Part shown: positions 15,826-24,455 of the stretch, one piece after another
Layout: every line of letters begins with the position of its first letter
Position numbering within the stretch: position 1 is the first letter of the stretch
Source: JBDHZU01 sp039812085
GTDB lineage: Bacteria > Actinomycetota > Actinomycetes > S36-B12 > UBA10799
NCBI GenBank assembly: GCA_039812085.1
Contig: JBDHZU010000006.1
Span: 1 to 36,450 of the forward strand
DNA: 36,450 nt
Direction of reading: 5' to 3'
The notes under the pieces: generated by a model
Database searches by the model: none
What the model was told of the DNA's origin: nothing
Seen by the model: the letters and a program-made list of their open reading frames with translations, nothing else
Translations under genes and position numbers: made by a program

Positions 15826-17430
15826 CTACTTGATTCGGACCGTGAGGACCTTCTTGTAAGCGTTAACGCCGAGCTTTCCTGGCGCTGACAACGTGATCGT
15901 GAACTTGCCCTTCTTTCCCTTGCCCACAAACACCAGCTTGTTACCGCCCTGCTTGGAGACCTTGCCGAGGGACTTCTTGATGTTGACCTTGACAGTCACA
16001 TGCTGACCCTGACGAGTACGGGAATTGATCTTCTTGACCACAACTTGCTTATTGGCCTTCTTCTTTTTGCCCTTGCCCTTCTTGGCCTTCTTGGACACGG
16101 CGCCCTTCAGACCTGCGTAGGACGTGGACTGGTCAGTCCATACACGGCAGTTGACCACTCGGTTGATGTAGCTGTCGTGGAAGATGACCGGTACGCCATC
16201 CTTCGTCCAGCCGATGTCGAACTCGAGGTAGTCAGCGTCGTTCGAGACGGCCCGCTTGAATGCCTGCATCGAGTTCTCGATGTAGGGGATCGTGTTGGGC
16301 TTGGCCGGAGGCACGTAACCGACACCTGCCACGCCACCACCACGGTGGGCAACCATGTCCGGAGAGTCCTTCGACTGCTGAGCACGCGTATTGCGCCAGT
16401 TCTTGTAACCAGCGGTGTCGTCGGTCGCGATCCACACCGGAGCCTTAGCACCAGACTCGGTATCCGGAATGGCGTCAGTGACAGCATCCCAACCTGGGCT
16501 CTTGACGTTCACACCTTGCATGGGACTGAAATCTGGACCATCAGCAGGTGAATCGCCCTTGGTCATGGTGTTGTACCAGATGTAAACCGGGGTGTTCTTG
16601 AAGCTGTCCGAGGATGACCACCACTTGAAGGTGTCATTGATGAAAATGTTCGGAGCAAACCCGTAGGCGTTCTCGCCTTCCGCCGAAGCATTCGTCCACC
16701 CAATGTTGATCACACCGAGCGCATTGGCGGCACCACCCGTGCCACCGGTGTTGTTCTGGTACATCCCCATGACATAAGGCTTGAGGTTGTTGTCCATAGA
16801 CGCCCAGGGCTCAATGCCAAGGATGTTGAAGAACGTGTTTGCTGGGGAATCCATTTCCTGCTTGACCGGCGGGGCCATGGGCTGCACGAATGAGGTGTCT
16901 TCAATCGGACCCGCACCGCGGAACCAAATACGCTGCCAGGCACGAACGCGCGGATCGGTGCTGGTCTTGAACTTTTCCAGGACCGCTGGGTCAAACGTGC
17001 CGATCAGCACGCGACTCTTGTTGCGGTAGAGGTTCGGGTATTTCTTGATCAAACCGATGTACTGGTTGACCTGACCCTGGCTGACCTGCTTACCGAAGCT
17101 CTTGATCTCCGGCAACACACCGACACCAGCGCTGTTTGCGTACTTGAGAACGTCATCCAGCTTGGGGATGTTCTCACCGTTCTTCAGGACATAACGCTCG
17201 TTCAGTTCCTTGTACGTGAGGGAACTGACCGGGATCTTCTTGATCGGTTCGGTCCCTTGCGAATGATCGGCTGCGTTCTTGTATTTGTATGCCGGGGACG
17301 CACAGGCCTTCAACGGCCCAGTGGCGGCGCTAGCTGAACTTGCACCGACGACAACGGGAACCAGCAAGCTGCCACCCATGGCAGCCGCGGCAACCGCAGC
17401 GGTCGATCGCTTAATGGATGTGGTGACCAT
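15826..17430 (-). CDS. Exported GDPD-like protein with circularly permuted motif order
   Basis: A Sec signal peptide (cleavage near ASA-AT, about 36) is followed by a glycerophosphodiester phosphodiesterase-like domain whose parts appear in the wrong order. The later barrel part comes first: IPKLDDVL (88-95) and LPEIK with Glu108, then VYIWYNT (282-288) and DAVTDAIPD (315-323). The usual N-terminal part follows: VAHRGGG (360-366), ENSMQAF (385-391), DADYLEFDIGWTKDG (398-412) and HD (418-419). All expected metal and catalytic residues seem present. The only two cysteines are Cys43 and Cys428. A Lys-rich linker (447-468) and a beta-rich C-terminal domain, perhaps wall-binding, follow. The start is ATG at 17430 (534 residues). 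Hydrolysis of glycerophosphodiesters outside the cell is inferred. Confidence 0.75.
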   Translation of the reverse strand: MVTTSIKRSTAAVAAAAMGGSLLVPVVVGASSASAATGPLKACASPAYKYKNAADHSQGTEPIKKIPVSSLTYKELNERYVLKNGENIPKLDDVLKYANSAGVGVLPEIKSFGKQVSQGQVNQYIGLIKKYPNLYRNKSRVLIGTFDPAVLEKFKTSTDPRVRAWQRIWFRGAGPIEDTSFVQPMAPPVKQEMDSPANTFFNILGIEPWASMDNNLKPYVMGMYQNNTGGTGGAANALGVINIGWTNASAEGENAYGFAPNIFINDTFKWWSSSDSFKNTPVYIWYNTMTKGDSPADGPDFSPMQGVNVKSPGWDAVTDAIPDTESGAKAPVWIATDDTAGYKNWRNTRAQQSKDSPDMVAHRGGGVAGVGYVPPAKPNTIPYIENSMQAFKRAVSNDADYLEFDIGWTKDGVPVIFHDSYINRVVNCRVWTDQSTSYAGLKGAVSKKAKKGKGKKKKANKQVVVKKINSRTRQGQHVTVKVNIKKSLGKVSKQGGNKLVFVGKGKKGKFTITLSAPGKLGVNAYKKVLTVRIK

Positions 17431-17604
17431 GAAACTGAGAAACCTTCCGAGGAGACAAAGAAGCAATTCCACGGAAGTTAGGCGACCGAACTGCCTGTGT
17501 CAGAGCAAGATCGCATTGGTGGACCAACTGAGTGAAAATCAGCGCTGTAACTCAAGTGCGAAACAGGCAGGAGCTTTGATTCGCGCATTCGAGTGCACTC
17601 AAGA

Positions 17605-17633
17605 GTTGCCGCTCACCTGCCAGTGAAGGCAAC
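17605..17633. repeat. Imperfect hairpin downstream of the moaD-like gene
   Basis: GTTGCC and GGCAAC pair at the ends, with TCAC and GTGA pairing inside a small asymmetric loop. It may end transcription coming from the moaD-like gene; no T-run follows. Confidence 0.35.
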
Positions 17634-17683
17634 GACCAAGCAGGTCAGCCGATCCAGCGAAGTTGAGCAGCTTCCACCGGAGA

Positions 17684-17698
17684 CTCGTCAATGACGAG
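17684..17698 (-). terminator. Short hairpin just after the moaD-like stop
   Basis: CTCGTCA and TGACGAG flank a single base, immediately downstream of the stop at 17703. As RNA it would be a five-pair stem with a five-base loop, a weak terminator at best. Confidence 0.3.
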
Positions 17699-17702
17699 TA
17701 GA

Positions 17703-17990
17703 TCAGCCGCCAGCAACGGCTGGAATAACGGAAATTTCACTACCCGCTGGGGTTTCGGTATCCAGGCCACCCGCGAAGCGAACGTCCTCGTCGCCAACGT
17801 AGATGTTCACGAAGCGACGCAAAGCGCCATCATCGTCAAGGATGCGCGCACGGATTCCCGGATGTGCGGCCTCAAGCGCATCCAGCACACCGGACAAGGT
17901 GGGGGTCGAAGGTTCAACCGTCACCTCAGATGCACCATCGGTGTAGGTACGAAGAATGGTTGGGATGCGAACAGACACCGCGTCACTCAT
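17703..17990 (-). CDS. MoaD/ThiS-family sulfur-carrier protein
   Basis: The 95-residue protein has the ubiquitin-like MoaD/ThiS fold pattern: VSVRIPTILRTYTDGASEV at the start, LDALEAAHPGIRARILD, RRFVNIYVGDEDVRF, and the C-terminal VIPAVAGG. The terminal Gly-Gly is the site of thiocarboxylate formation, so it can carry sulfur after activation by a MoeB-like enzyme. Because it lies just downstream of threonine synthase and not with molybdenum-cofactor genes, a CysO-like role in sulfur-amino-acid metabolism is plausible; this is inference from context. ATG at 17990 has AGGAG upstream. It is probably read from the same SAM-controlled transcript as thrC, past a weak hairpin. Confidence 0.85.
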   Translation of the reverse strand: MSDAVSVRIPTILRTYTDGASEVTVEPSTPTLSGVLDALEAAHPGIRARILDDDGALRRFVNIYVGDEDVRFAGGLDTETPAGSEISVIPAVAGG

Positions 17991-18062
17991 GCTTGCCAGA
18001 CTCCTCAAATCGTTGCGCGCCAGTCTGGCGCAGTTCGGTAACCCTGCTCATAACAGTAGTAA

Positions 18063-18083
18063 GGCTCGTTCTATGCCCGAGCC
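18063..18083 (-). terminator. Hairpin after thrC
   Basis: On the minus strand GGCTCG, nine bases, CGAGCC begins directly after the thrC stop and is followed by a fairly T-rich stretch. It could partly terminate transcription before the moaD-like gene. Confidence 0.45.
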
Positions 18084-19355
18084 TCAGTGTTCAAGAGCGG
18101 CCTTGACCTCATCAACCTTGGGCGTGATGGTCGCGGTCGGACCAACCTCACCGATGACCGCATCCAAGGTCTTCAAACCGTCACCGGTATTAAGGATGAC
18201 TGTCTCAGCGGTTGGGTCAAGTTCTCCCGATGCCAGCAACTGCTTGAGCGAAGCCAAGACGACTCCACCCGCGGTCTCAGCGAAGACACCCTCAGTCCGA
18301 GCCAACTGACGGATACCTTCCACAACCTCAGCGTCGCTGACTGATCCGATCGATCCCTCAGTGCGTCGCACAACATCCAGCGCGTAGGGGCCATCGGCCG
18401 GGTTGCCAATGGCTAACGACTTGGCAATGGTGTCCGGCTTGACCGGGCGAACCACGTCGTAACCCGCACGGAACGCCTGCTCAACAGGTGAGCATCCCGT
18501 GGCCTGAGCACCGAAGATCTTGTACGGCTTGTCTTGCACCAAACCGAGATCAATCAGTTCCCGGAACGCCTTGTCTACCTTGGTGAGCAAGGCCCCGGAG
18601 GCAATCGGAATAACAACCTGATCGGGTAGACGCCAACCCAGTTGTTCGGCGATCTCGTAGCCCATGGTCTTGGAACCCTCGGCGTAGTACGGCCGCAGGT
18701 TCACGTTGACGAAGCCCCAGTCGTTGGTCAGCGGATCGCCGATCAATTCCGAGCAGAGCCGGTTGACATCGTCATAGTTGCCGTCGATGGCAAGCAATTC
18801 GCCGCCATAGGTGGCTGTGGTGACCGTCTTGCCGTCTTCCAGGTCATGCGGGATGAGGACGACGCTGCGCTGTCCAGCACGAGCAGCAGCAGCGGCAACA
18901 GCGTGCGCCAAGTTTCCGGTGGATGCGCACGACAGGGTTCCCAGACCGAGGCGTCGAGCAGCACTCTGCGCGACAGCAACAACGCGGTCCTTGAACGAAT
19001 GGGTGGGATTACCTGAATCGTCCTTGATCCACAGTGAATCCATCTTGAGTTCTGCAGCCAAATTGGATGCGTGCAGGATTCGGGTCCAACCAGGGTTGAG
19101 GTTGGGTTCGTCAGCAGCTTTCGTGCTGACCGGAAGTAGCGCCGAATAGCGCCACAGCGACGTGGGTCCAGCTTCGATCTGCTCGCGGGTCACGGTGCCA
19201 AAGTCGTACTTAACCTCTAGCGGGCCAAAGCACTCCATGCAGGCATAGGCCGCGCCTAGCCCGAACTCCGAACCGCATTCGCGGCAGCGCAGACCAGTAG
19301 CGGGACCGAAATCAAGCGAAGTTTCAACACGAAGTGTGCTGTCGATAGTCGTCAT
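18084..19355 (-). CDS. thrC: Threonine synthase (PLP-dependent, zinc-ribbon type)
   Basis: The enzyme converts O-phosphohomoserine to threonine. The 423-residue protein begins with a small zinc-ribbon (CRECG at 24-28 and CMEC at 39-42). The PLP fold follows, with IKDDSGNPTHSFKDRVV containing the PLP lysine, CASTGNLAHAV, and SGALLTKVDKAFREL. The start ATG at 19355 lies just after a SAM-I riboswitch; the open frame continues through the riboswitch but that part is not protein-like. Control by SAM is unusual for a pure threonine enzyme, because phosphohomoserine is not a methionine precursor in most actinobacteria. With the MoaD-like protein next door, a sulfur-linked activity of this PLP enzyme should be considered. 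Confidence 0.88.
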   Translation of the reverse strand: MTTIDSTLRVETSLDFGPATGLRCRECGSEFGLGAAYACMECFGPLEVKYDFGTVTREQIEAGPTSLWRYSALLPVSTKAADEPNLNPGWTRILHASNLAAELKMDSLWIKDDSGNPTHSFKDRVVAVAQSAARRLGLGTLSCASTGNLAHAVAAAAARAGQRSVVLIPHDLEDGKTVTTATYGGELLAIDGNYDDVNRLCSELIGDPLTNDWGFVNVNLRPYYAEGSKTMGYEIAEQLGWRLPDQVVIPIASGALLTKVDKAFRELIDLGLVQDKPYKIFGAQATGCSPVEQAFRAGYDVVRPVKPDTIAKSLAIGNPADGPYALDVVRRTEGSIGSVSDAEVVEGIRQLARTEGVFAETAGGVVLASLKQLLASGELDPTAETVILNTGDGLKTLDAVIGEVGPTATITPKVDEVKAALEH

Positions 19356-19373
19356 CAGAAGAATGAGCCTTTC

Positions 19374-19485
19374 CTCATCTATCCCGGTCACCGCCGTGTG
19401 CGGTCCGGGTCGGAGTTGGCACCGTGTCGCTAAGCGATGGTTGCCGGGGCTTCGTCGGGCCGGTCCCTCTGCCCCTCTGGATGAG
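19374..19485 (-). promoter_or_regulatory. SAM-I (S-box) riboswitch upstream of thrC
   Basis: On the minus strand the leader shows the conserved S-box elements in order: CTCATC (P1 5'), CAGAGGGGCAGAGGGACCGG, CCCGACGAAGCC, CGGCAACC, GGTGCCAACTCC, and GATGAG (P1 3'). P1 is CTCATC/GATGAG. The P1 3' strand AUGAG can instead pair with CUCAU just downstream (GAAAGG loop), and the Shine-Dalgarno-like GGAAAGG lies in that loop, which suggests translational control. SAM binding should lower thrC expression. Confidence 0.88.
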
Positions 19486-19635
19486 CGGTATTCGGTTATT
19501 GCACCCCCACGCATTGAGTGCGGATTCCCCACCGGACAATTGCTTAATAAGCGTCAGGTCAGCGAACACGCTGCACGCGAAAGTGCTGGTGCTAACGATA
19601 ACCGGTCCAACCGACTCTGTGGCGAGGGGGTTTGC

Positions 19636-20604
19636 GTGAATATTCACGCGAATGGCTTGCTGCGTGAAAGAACATGGCAGGCGGCGGACTGGCCAGCAGC
19701 CGATGTGCTCGCAGCTAAACAGCGTGCAGGTGTAAGCATTGCCGTCGTCCTGCCCGCCCTGAACGAAGCAGACACGGTGGGAACAATCGTGGACTCAGTT
19801 CGTTCTGAACTCATGAGCAATAGCGGGCAACCGGGTCTGGTTGACGATCTGGTCGTGATCGATTCCGCATCACAAGACGCAACAGCGCAGGTCGCGCGCA
19901 CTGCGGGTGCCCGAGTCATCGCACGTCACGAGATCTTGCCCGACGTTCCAGTCGTCACCGGCAAAGGCGATGCCATGTGGCGGGCACTTGCCGTGGTGGA
20001 TGCCGACATCATCGTGTTCTGCGATGCGGACTTGCGTTCCTTCACCCCGGAATACGTCACTGGACTCGTCGGTCCTTTACTGGTCAACGACACTCTGCAA
20101 CTGGTGAAGGCGGTCTACGAACGACCCCTCACCGACGGCGAACTGGCCAGCCCTTACGGCGGCGGACGTGTGACCGAACTCGTGGCTCGTCCCTTGCTCA
20201 ATCTGGGATGGCCGGAACTTGCCGGAGTGATCCAACCGCTCGCCGGTGAGTACGCGGCTCGACGTAGCTTGCTGGAAACCTTGAGCTTCCCAGTGGGATA
20301 CGGAGTGGAGTTCGCGATCCTGGTGGACACCGCAAAGCAACACGGTGTGGATGCAATCGGCCAAGTGGACCTAGGAGTGCGCATCCATCGCCACCACGGC
20401 GACGACCGACTCGGGCGAATGTCAGCGGAGATCATGCGTACTGCCTGGCGACGTTCAGCGGCAGGCAAAACCAACAACGGGCCTGTACGCATGGGAACGT
20501 CCTTGACCCAATTCCAGGCAACTGTTGATGGATTCGACCCCACCGAATACGAGATCTCGGAGTTGGAACATCCCCCGATGAGTGAACTCACCTCGACGCC
20601 TTAA
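19636..20604 (+). CDS. gpgS: Glucosyl-3-phosphoglycerate synthase
   Basis: This GT-A fold glycosyltransferase (GT81) joins glucose from a nucleotide sugar to 3-phosphoglycerate, the first step to glucosylglycerate and, in mycobacteria, methylglucose lipopolysaccharides. The 322-residue protein shows VVLPALNEADTVGTIVDSV, TGKGDAMWRAL, FCDADLRS with the DxD-like metal motif (about 130-132), GGGRVTELVARPLL, and QPLAGEYAARRSLLETL, all close to Mycobacterium Rv1208. The start is GTG at 19636 with GAGGGGG upstream; the frame continues far upstream without family character. It is divergent from thrC and 12 bp ahead of the sensor kinase, so they are probably one operon. Glucosylglycerate serves as a compatible solute, for example under nitrogen limitation. 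Confidence 0.9.
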   Translation: MNIHANGLLRERTWQAADWPAADVLAAKQRAGVSIAVVLPALNEADTVGTIVDSVRSELMSNSGQPGLVDDLVVIDSASQDATAQVARTAGARVIARHEILPDVPVVTGKGDAMWRALAVVDADIIVFCDADLRSFTPEYVTGLVGPLLVNDTLQLVKAVYERPLTDGELASPYGGGRVTELVARPLLNLGWPELAGVIQPLAGEYAARRSLLETLSFPVGYGVEFAILVDTAKQHGVDAIGQVDLGVRIHRHHGDDRLGRMSAEIMRTAWRRSAAGKTNNGPVRMGTSLTQFQATVDGFDPTEYEISELEHPPMSELTSTP

Positions 20605-20616
20605 GCACCTCTCGTA

Positions 20617-22176
20617 GTGAACAATGCAGAGGTGGAACACGCCGAGCAGCCGATGAGTGCACGCCCACAACTCATCGACGCAATGTTGGCCATCGGCGAC
20701 GTCGACGGCTTGGACGATGTTCTGCAACGAATCGTGAATACCGCAGCAACTGTCGCTGACTGTCGTTATGCCGCCCTTGGTGTGATTAACGAAGGGGGCC
20801 ACGGATTGTCGTCATTCATCACCGAAGGCATCTCGGATGAAGAACGGGCACTGATCGACCACGAACCGTTGGGTTTGGGATTGCTCGGCGCTCTCGTTCG
20901 ACAACCGCACGTTCTGCGCCTCGACAACCTGGCAGACGACCCAAACTCAGTGGGTTTTCCCGAGAACCATCCGCCGATGACGTCTTTCTTGGGAGTTCCG
21001 ATCACGGTCGGGGATGCCGTGTTCGGCAATCTCTATCTGACTGAGAAGCGCGGCGGGCACTTCACCGACTCCGACGTTGCCTTAGTCGAACAACTCGCCG
21101 TTGCTGCCGGAATCGCTGTATCCAACGCACGTCTCGTAGAACGCGCCAAACGACGTGAACAACTGCAGAGTGCGTCAGCAGAAATCAATCGGGAATTGCT
21201 GGCCGGAACTGACCCGAGCGAAGTCCTCAAACGAGTCGCGTCGTGCGCCCGAGAATTGGCGAACTCAGACGTGGGACTGATCGCCTTTGCTGATTCCAAC
21301 GAGAACTTCGTCGTGGAAGTCGTCGACGACACGGCTGATCCTCGACTCATCGGGCAAGCGTTGCCCAATACTGCGTCGATCGAGGTTCCCCTGCTGGGGC
21401 CGAAGGGCCAAGTCGCTGTACTTGTGGTCGCCAACCCGGATAGCCAGCGTGGTTTCTCTGCCAGTGTGGTCGAACAACTCCAAGACTTTGCTGGACAAGC
21501 CGCTTTGGCGTTGGAGCTCGCCCAGACTCGGTCCGACTCTCAACTGGTGGCGGTGTTTGAAGACCGGGATCGAATCGCGCGCGACTTGCACGACACTGTG
21601 ATTCAGCGACTCTTCGCCGCTGGTATGTATCTGGAGTCGACTGGTCGCCTCGTGCAGAACCCGACCGTGGGCGACCGCATTAACTCGGTGGTTGACGACC
21701 TGGATGCCACCATCATGGAGATCCGGCAAACCATCCGTTCCTTGCAGCACGACGATCGAACCGAACGCATTGGCGCACGAGCTCGGGTACTTGGTCTGGT
21801 CGATCAGTTGTCGTCCATCTTGGGCACTCGACCCGCTGTTCATATCGATGGATTATTGGACTCGCGAATTACCGACAACATCGGCAGCGATCTGGTGACG
21901 GTGGTACGAGAAGGACTCAGCAACATCGCTCGCCATGCACATGCCCAAAACGTGTCGGTAGAAATCACCACCAATGAGTCCGTGATCGAACTCGTCATCA
22001 CCGACGACGGAGTGGGGTTCGATACCGACCCAAACGACGAGTCAAGGCGGTCAGGCCTGCGCAATCTGGAGGAGCGCGCAGAGCAGCACGGTGGGCAATT
22101 CGTGGTCACCTCTCGCCCGGATTTACCAACCGGCACCCGACTTCAGTGGACAGTTCCACTGCCAAATGTCGGGTGA
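20617..22176 (+). CDS. DosS/DevS-like sensor histidine kinase
   Basis: The 519-residue cytoplasmic kinase has two GAF domains (about 25-172 and 190-305), a HisKA_3 dimerisation domain with the H-box RDRIARDLHDTVIQRLFAAGM (His325) and a HATPase domain with REGLSNIARHA and DDGVGFD. The first GAF contains GLGLLGALVRQPHVLRL and GFPENHPPMTSFLGVPI, the block that in mycobacterial DosS/DevS holds the proximal heme histidine (here His118). So it may sense O2, NO, CO or redox state through heme; this is inference. Its partner is most likely the DosR-like regulator at 23789-24448, but a permease gene separates them and they are convergent. The start GTG at 20617 is close to the gpgS stop. Confidence 0.88.
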   Translation: MNNAEVEHAEQPMSARPQLIDAMLAIGDVDGLDDVLQRIVNTAATVADCRYAALGVINEGGHGLSSFITEGISDEERALIDHEPLGLGLLGALVRQPHVLRLDNLADDPNSVGFPENHPPMTSFLGVPITVGDAVFGNLYLTEKRGGHFTDSDVALVEQLAVAAGIAVSNARLVERAKRREQLQSASAEINRELLAGTDPSEVLKRVASCARELANSDVGLIAFADSNENFVVEVVDDTADPRLIGQALPNTASIEVPLLGPKGQVAVLVVANPDSQRGFSASVVEQLQDFAGQAALALELAQTRSDSQLVAVFEDRDRIARDLHDTVIQRLFAAGMYLESTGRLVQNPTVGDRINSVVDDLDATIMEIRQTIRSLQHDDRTERIGARARVLGLVDQLSSILGTRPAVHIDGLLDSRITDNIGSDLVTVVREGLSNIARHAHAQNVSVEITTNESVIELVITDDGVGFDTDPNDESRRSGLRNLEERAEQHGGQFVVTSRPDLPTGTRLQWTVPLPNVG

Positions 22177-22260
22177 TGTCCTGCGATTCGGCTTGCCTGG
22201 CGTCCAGATAGTCGTAATGCTCCCAAGATCTGGCCATATATCTGACGCGGAGCGCCACCT

Positions 22261-23787
22261 ATGGACATCACCCACGATCCCCAACACCAAGCCGAAGTAG
22301 ACCTGAAGAGCAAAGGTCTCGCGAGTGGTTCGATCGGACTCATCGGCGGAATCATTCTCGCGATCTCCTGTGTGGCACCCGCCTATACCTTGACCGCGAC
22401 AATCGGCGTGCTGGCGTCTGACACCGGAGTCAATATTCCGTTGATCTTCATCGGTGGATTCCTTCCGATGTTCTTCGCCGCCTACGCCTACCGCGAGCTC
22501 AACAAGGTGGCGCCCGACTGCGGCACCTCCTTCACCTGGACCACGAAAGCATTCGGTCCGATCATCGGCTGGTTGGGCGGTTGGGCCGCCATCCTTGCCA
22601 CCGTGATTGTGCTGTCGAACCTGGCAGCAGTGGGCGTGCAGTTTATGTACCAATTCATCGGCGACATCGTGGACAGCCAGTGGGTATCAACGTTGTGGCA
22701 GAACACGGCAGTCAACATCCTGACCACGGTCGCGTTTATTGCCATCGCGACCTGGATCGCCTACATCGGCGTCACCACCACCGAACGCATTCAGTACTGG
22801 TTAGTGGGATTTCAGATGGTCGCCTTGGTGGTGTTCGGGGTGGCTGCCATCGTCAAGTCCACTTCGTCGCCAACGGGTATCGCGTTTAGCTGGTCCTGGT
22901 TCAGCCCAGCCGGTCTGACTTTGTCGGCGTTCGTGGCTGGACTGTCTGGATCCATCTTCGCATTCTGGGGATGGGACTCGGCTCTGACCGTCAACGAAGA
23001 AACAGAGGGTTCAGACAAAACCCCGGGACGTGCAGCATTGCTGTCGGTCATCTCGATTCTGTTGACCTACCTACTGGTCTCCATCGGGTTGATCATGTAC
23101 TCCGGTGTTGGCGATACCGGACTTGGTTTGTCGAACCCAGAAATTTCCGACAATGTATTTGGCGCTGTGGCACCCAAGATTCTGGGTGACCCCTGGTACC
23201 TGTTCCTCTTCGCGGCTGTCGTGTTGTCCAGTGCAGCCAGCCTGATCACCACTTTCTTACCGACCAGCCGCACCCTGTTGGCCATGGGCGCCTACAAGGC
23301 GGTACCGCCGGTATTCGCCAAGATTCATCCGAAGTACTTGACCCCGAGTGTGGCGACTGTGGTGGCCGGTTTGGGAGCGGCGGTCTTCCACACGGTGCTG
23401 ACGATCGTTTCGGACAACGCGCTGCGGGACACGATCCTGTCGATTGGCATCATGATCACCTTCTACTACAGCCTGACCGCGTTCGCGTGTGTCTGGTACT
23501 TCCGCAAAGAATGGTTCTCCAACGCGTCGTCATTTATCTTCAAACTGCTCCTGCCACTGCTCGGTGGATTAGGGCTGTTCGTCATCTTCATCTTGACGCT
23601 GAAGGACTCGTGGGACCCGGACTACGGCTCCGGTGCAGCGGTAGCCGGGATCGGTTTGGTGTTCGTGCTTGGCGTTGGACTGATCCTGTCGGGATTAGTG
23701 CTCATGGCGATCTGGTGGGCACGCTGCCCCGACTTCTTCAAGGGAGAAACTCTGCGGACAGACACTCCCGCATTGGTTATCGACTGA
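22261..23787 (+). CDS. APC-superfamily amino-acid permease
   Basis: The 508-residue protein has about 12 transmembrane helices and the APC start SGSIGLIGGIILAISCVAPAYTL. A cytoplasmic N terminus and a WGWDSALTVNEETEGSDKTPGRAALLSV loop, conserved in the family, are also visible. It should transport amino acids or related amines; the substrate cannot be told from sequence. ATG at 22261 has GGAG eight bases upstream. It lies between the sensor kinase and the DosR-like regulator genes, in the same direction as the kinase and convergent with the regulator, with one base between stops. Confidence 0.88.
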   Translation: MDITHDPQHQAEVDLKSKGLASGSIGLIGGIILAISCVAPAYTLTATIGVLASDTGVNIPLIFIGGFLPMFFAAYAYRELNKVAPDCGTSFTWTTKAFGPIIGWLGGWAAILATVIVLSNLAAVGVQFMYQFIGDIVDSQWVSTLWQNTAVNILTTVAFIAIATWIAYIGVTTTERIQYWLVGFQMVALVVFGVAAIVKSTSSPTGIAFSWSWFSPAGLTLSAFVAGLSGSIFAFWGWDSALTVNEETEGSDKTPGRAALLSVISILLTYLLVSIGLIMYSGVGDTGLGLSNPEISDNVFGAVAPKILGDPWYLFLFAAVVLSSAASLITTFLPTSRTLLAMGAYKAVPPVFAKIHPKYLTPSVATVVAGLGAAVFHTVLTIVSDNALRDTILSIGIMITFYYSLTAFACVWYFRKEWFSNASSFIFKLLLPLLGGLGLFVIFILTLKDSWDPDYGSGAAVAGIGLVFVLGVGLILSGLVLMAIWWARCPDFFKGETLRTDTPALVID

Positions 23788-23788
23788 G

Positions 23789-24448
23789 CTACGAATCTTC
23801 GCGGTACTTAACGGCTAATACGGCGGCCTGTGTGCGGCGCTGCAATCCCAGTTTGGACAGGATGTTCGACACGTAGTTCTTCACGGTCTTCTCTGCCAGG
23901 AACAGTTCCTCGCCAATTTGGCGGTTGGTCATCCCTTCCCCGATCAGCGCCAAAATGCGACGTTCTTGGTCGGTTAACTCGGCGAACGGGTCCACCTTGG
24001 TGGCGTCGTGACGAATCCGTTCCATCACCCGAGCGGTGGCCTGCGGATCAAGCAGCGAGCCACCAGCCGCCACTGTGCGGACTGCGCCGATGAGGTCGGT
24101 TCCACGAATCTGCTTCAGCACGTAGCCCGATGCTCCGGCCAAGATCGCATTCAGCAAAGCGTCGTCGTCCACGAAGCTGGTGAGCATCAAGCAATGTAGC
24201 TCCGGTAAGTCGGATCGCAGATCTCGGCACACTGTGACGCCATTGCCATCGGGAAGTTGGACGTCCAGCACTGCAACATCAGGATTAGCTGCCGGGATTC
24301 TGGCCATCGCCTCTGCCGCCGTGGACGCTTCACCAACGACCTCAATATCGCCTTCGCTTTGCAGCAAGTCGGCCACCCCGCGACGGACCACTTCATGGTC
24401 ATCGAGGAGAAAAACACGGATCTTGTCGCCGGTCTCGTTCTGCGTCAC
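23789..24448 (-). CDS. DosR/DevR-like response regulator (NarL family)
   Basis: The protein has a receiver domain (DD at 16-17, phosphoacceptor Asp62 in VLDVQLPDGNG, VLK with the conserved Lys) and a LuxR-type helix-turn-helix (LTDQERRILALIGEGMTNRQ, then LFLAEKTVKNYVSNILSKLG). The recognition helix EKTVKNYVS carries the residues that contact DNA in Mycobacterium DosR (Lys179, Lys182, Asn183 there), and the end RRTQAAV is the same. So its target should resemble the DosR box. GTG at 24448 (219 residues) is chosen because a TAGCGT -10 box sits seven bases upstream; ATG at 24484 is the open-frame maximum. A good box is found near 31751-31770. Confidence 0.9.
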   Translation of the reverse strand: MTQNETGDKIRVFLLDDHEVVRRGVADLLQSEGDIEVVGEASTAAEAMARIPAANPDVAVLDVQLPDGNGVTVCRDLRSDLPELHCLMLTSFVDDDALLNAILAGASGYVLKQIRGTDLIGAVRTVAAGGSLLDPQATARVMERIRHDATKVDPFAELTDQERRILALIGEGMTNRQIGEELFLAEKTVKNYVSNILSKLGLQRRTQAAVLAVKYREDS

Positions 24449-24455
24449 AGGTACC

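Noticed and set aside
17591..17600. GAGTGCACTC palindrome as a third HrcA site
   Set aside because: It has the half-site bases but no nine-base spacer, and lies far from any chaperone gene.
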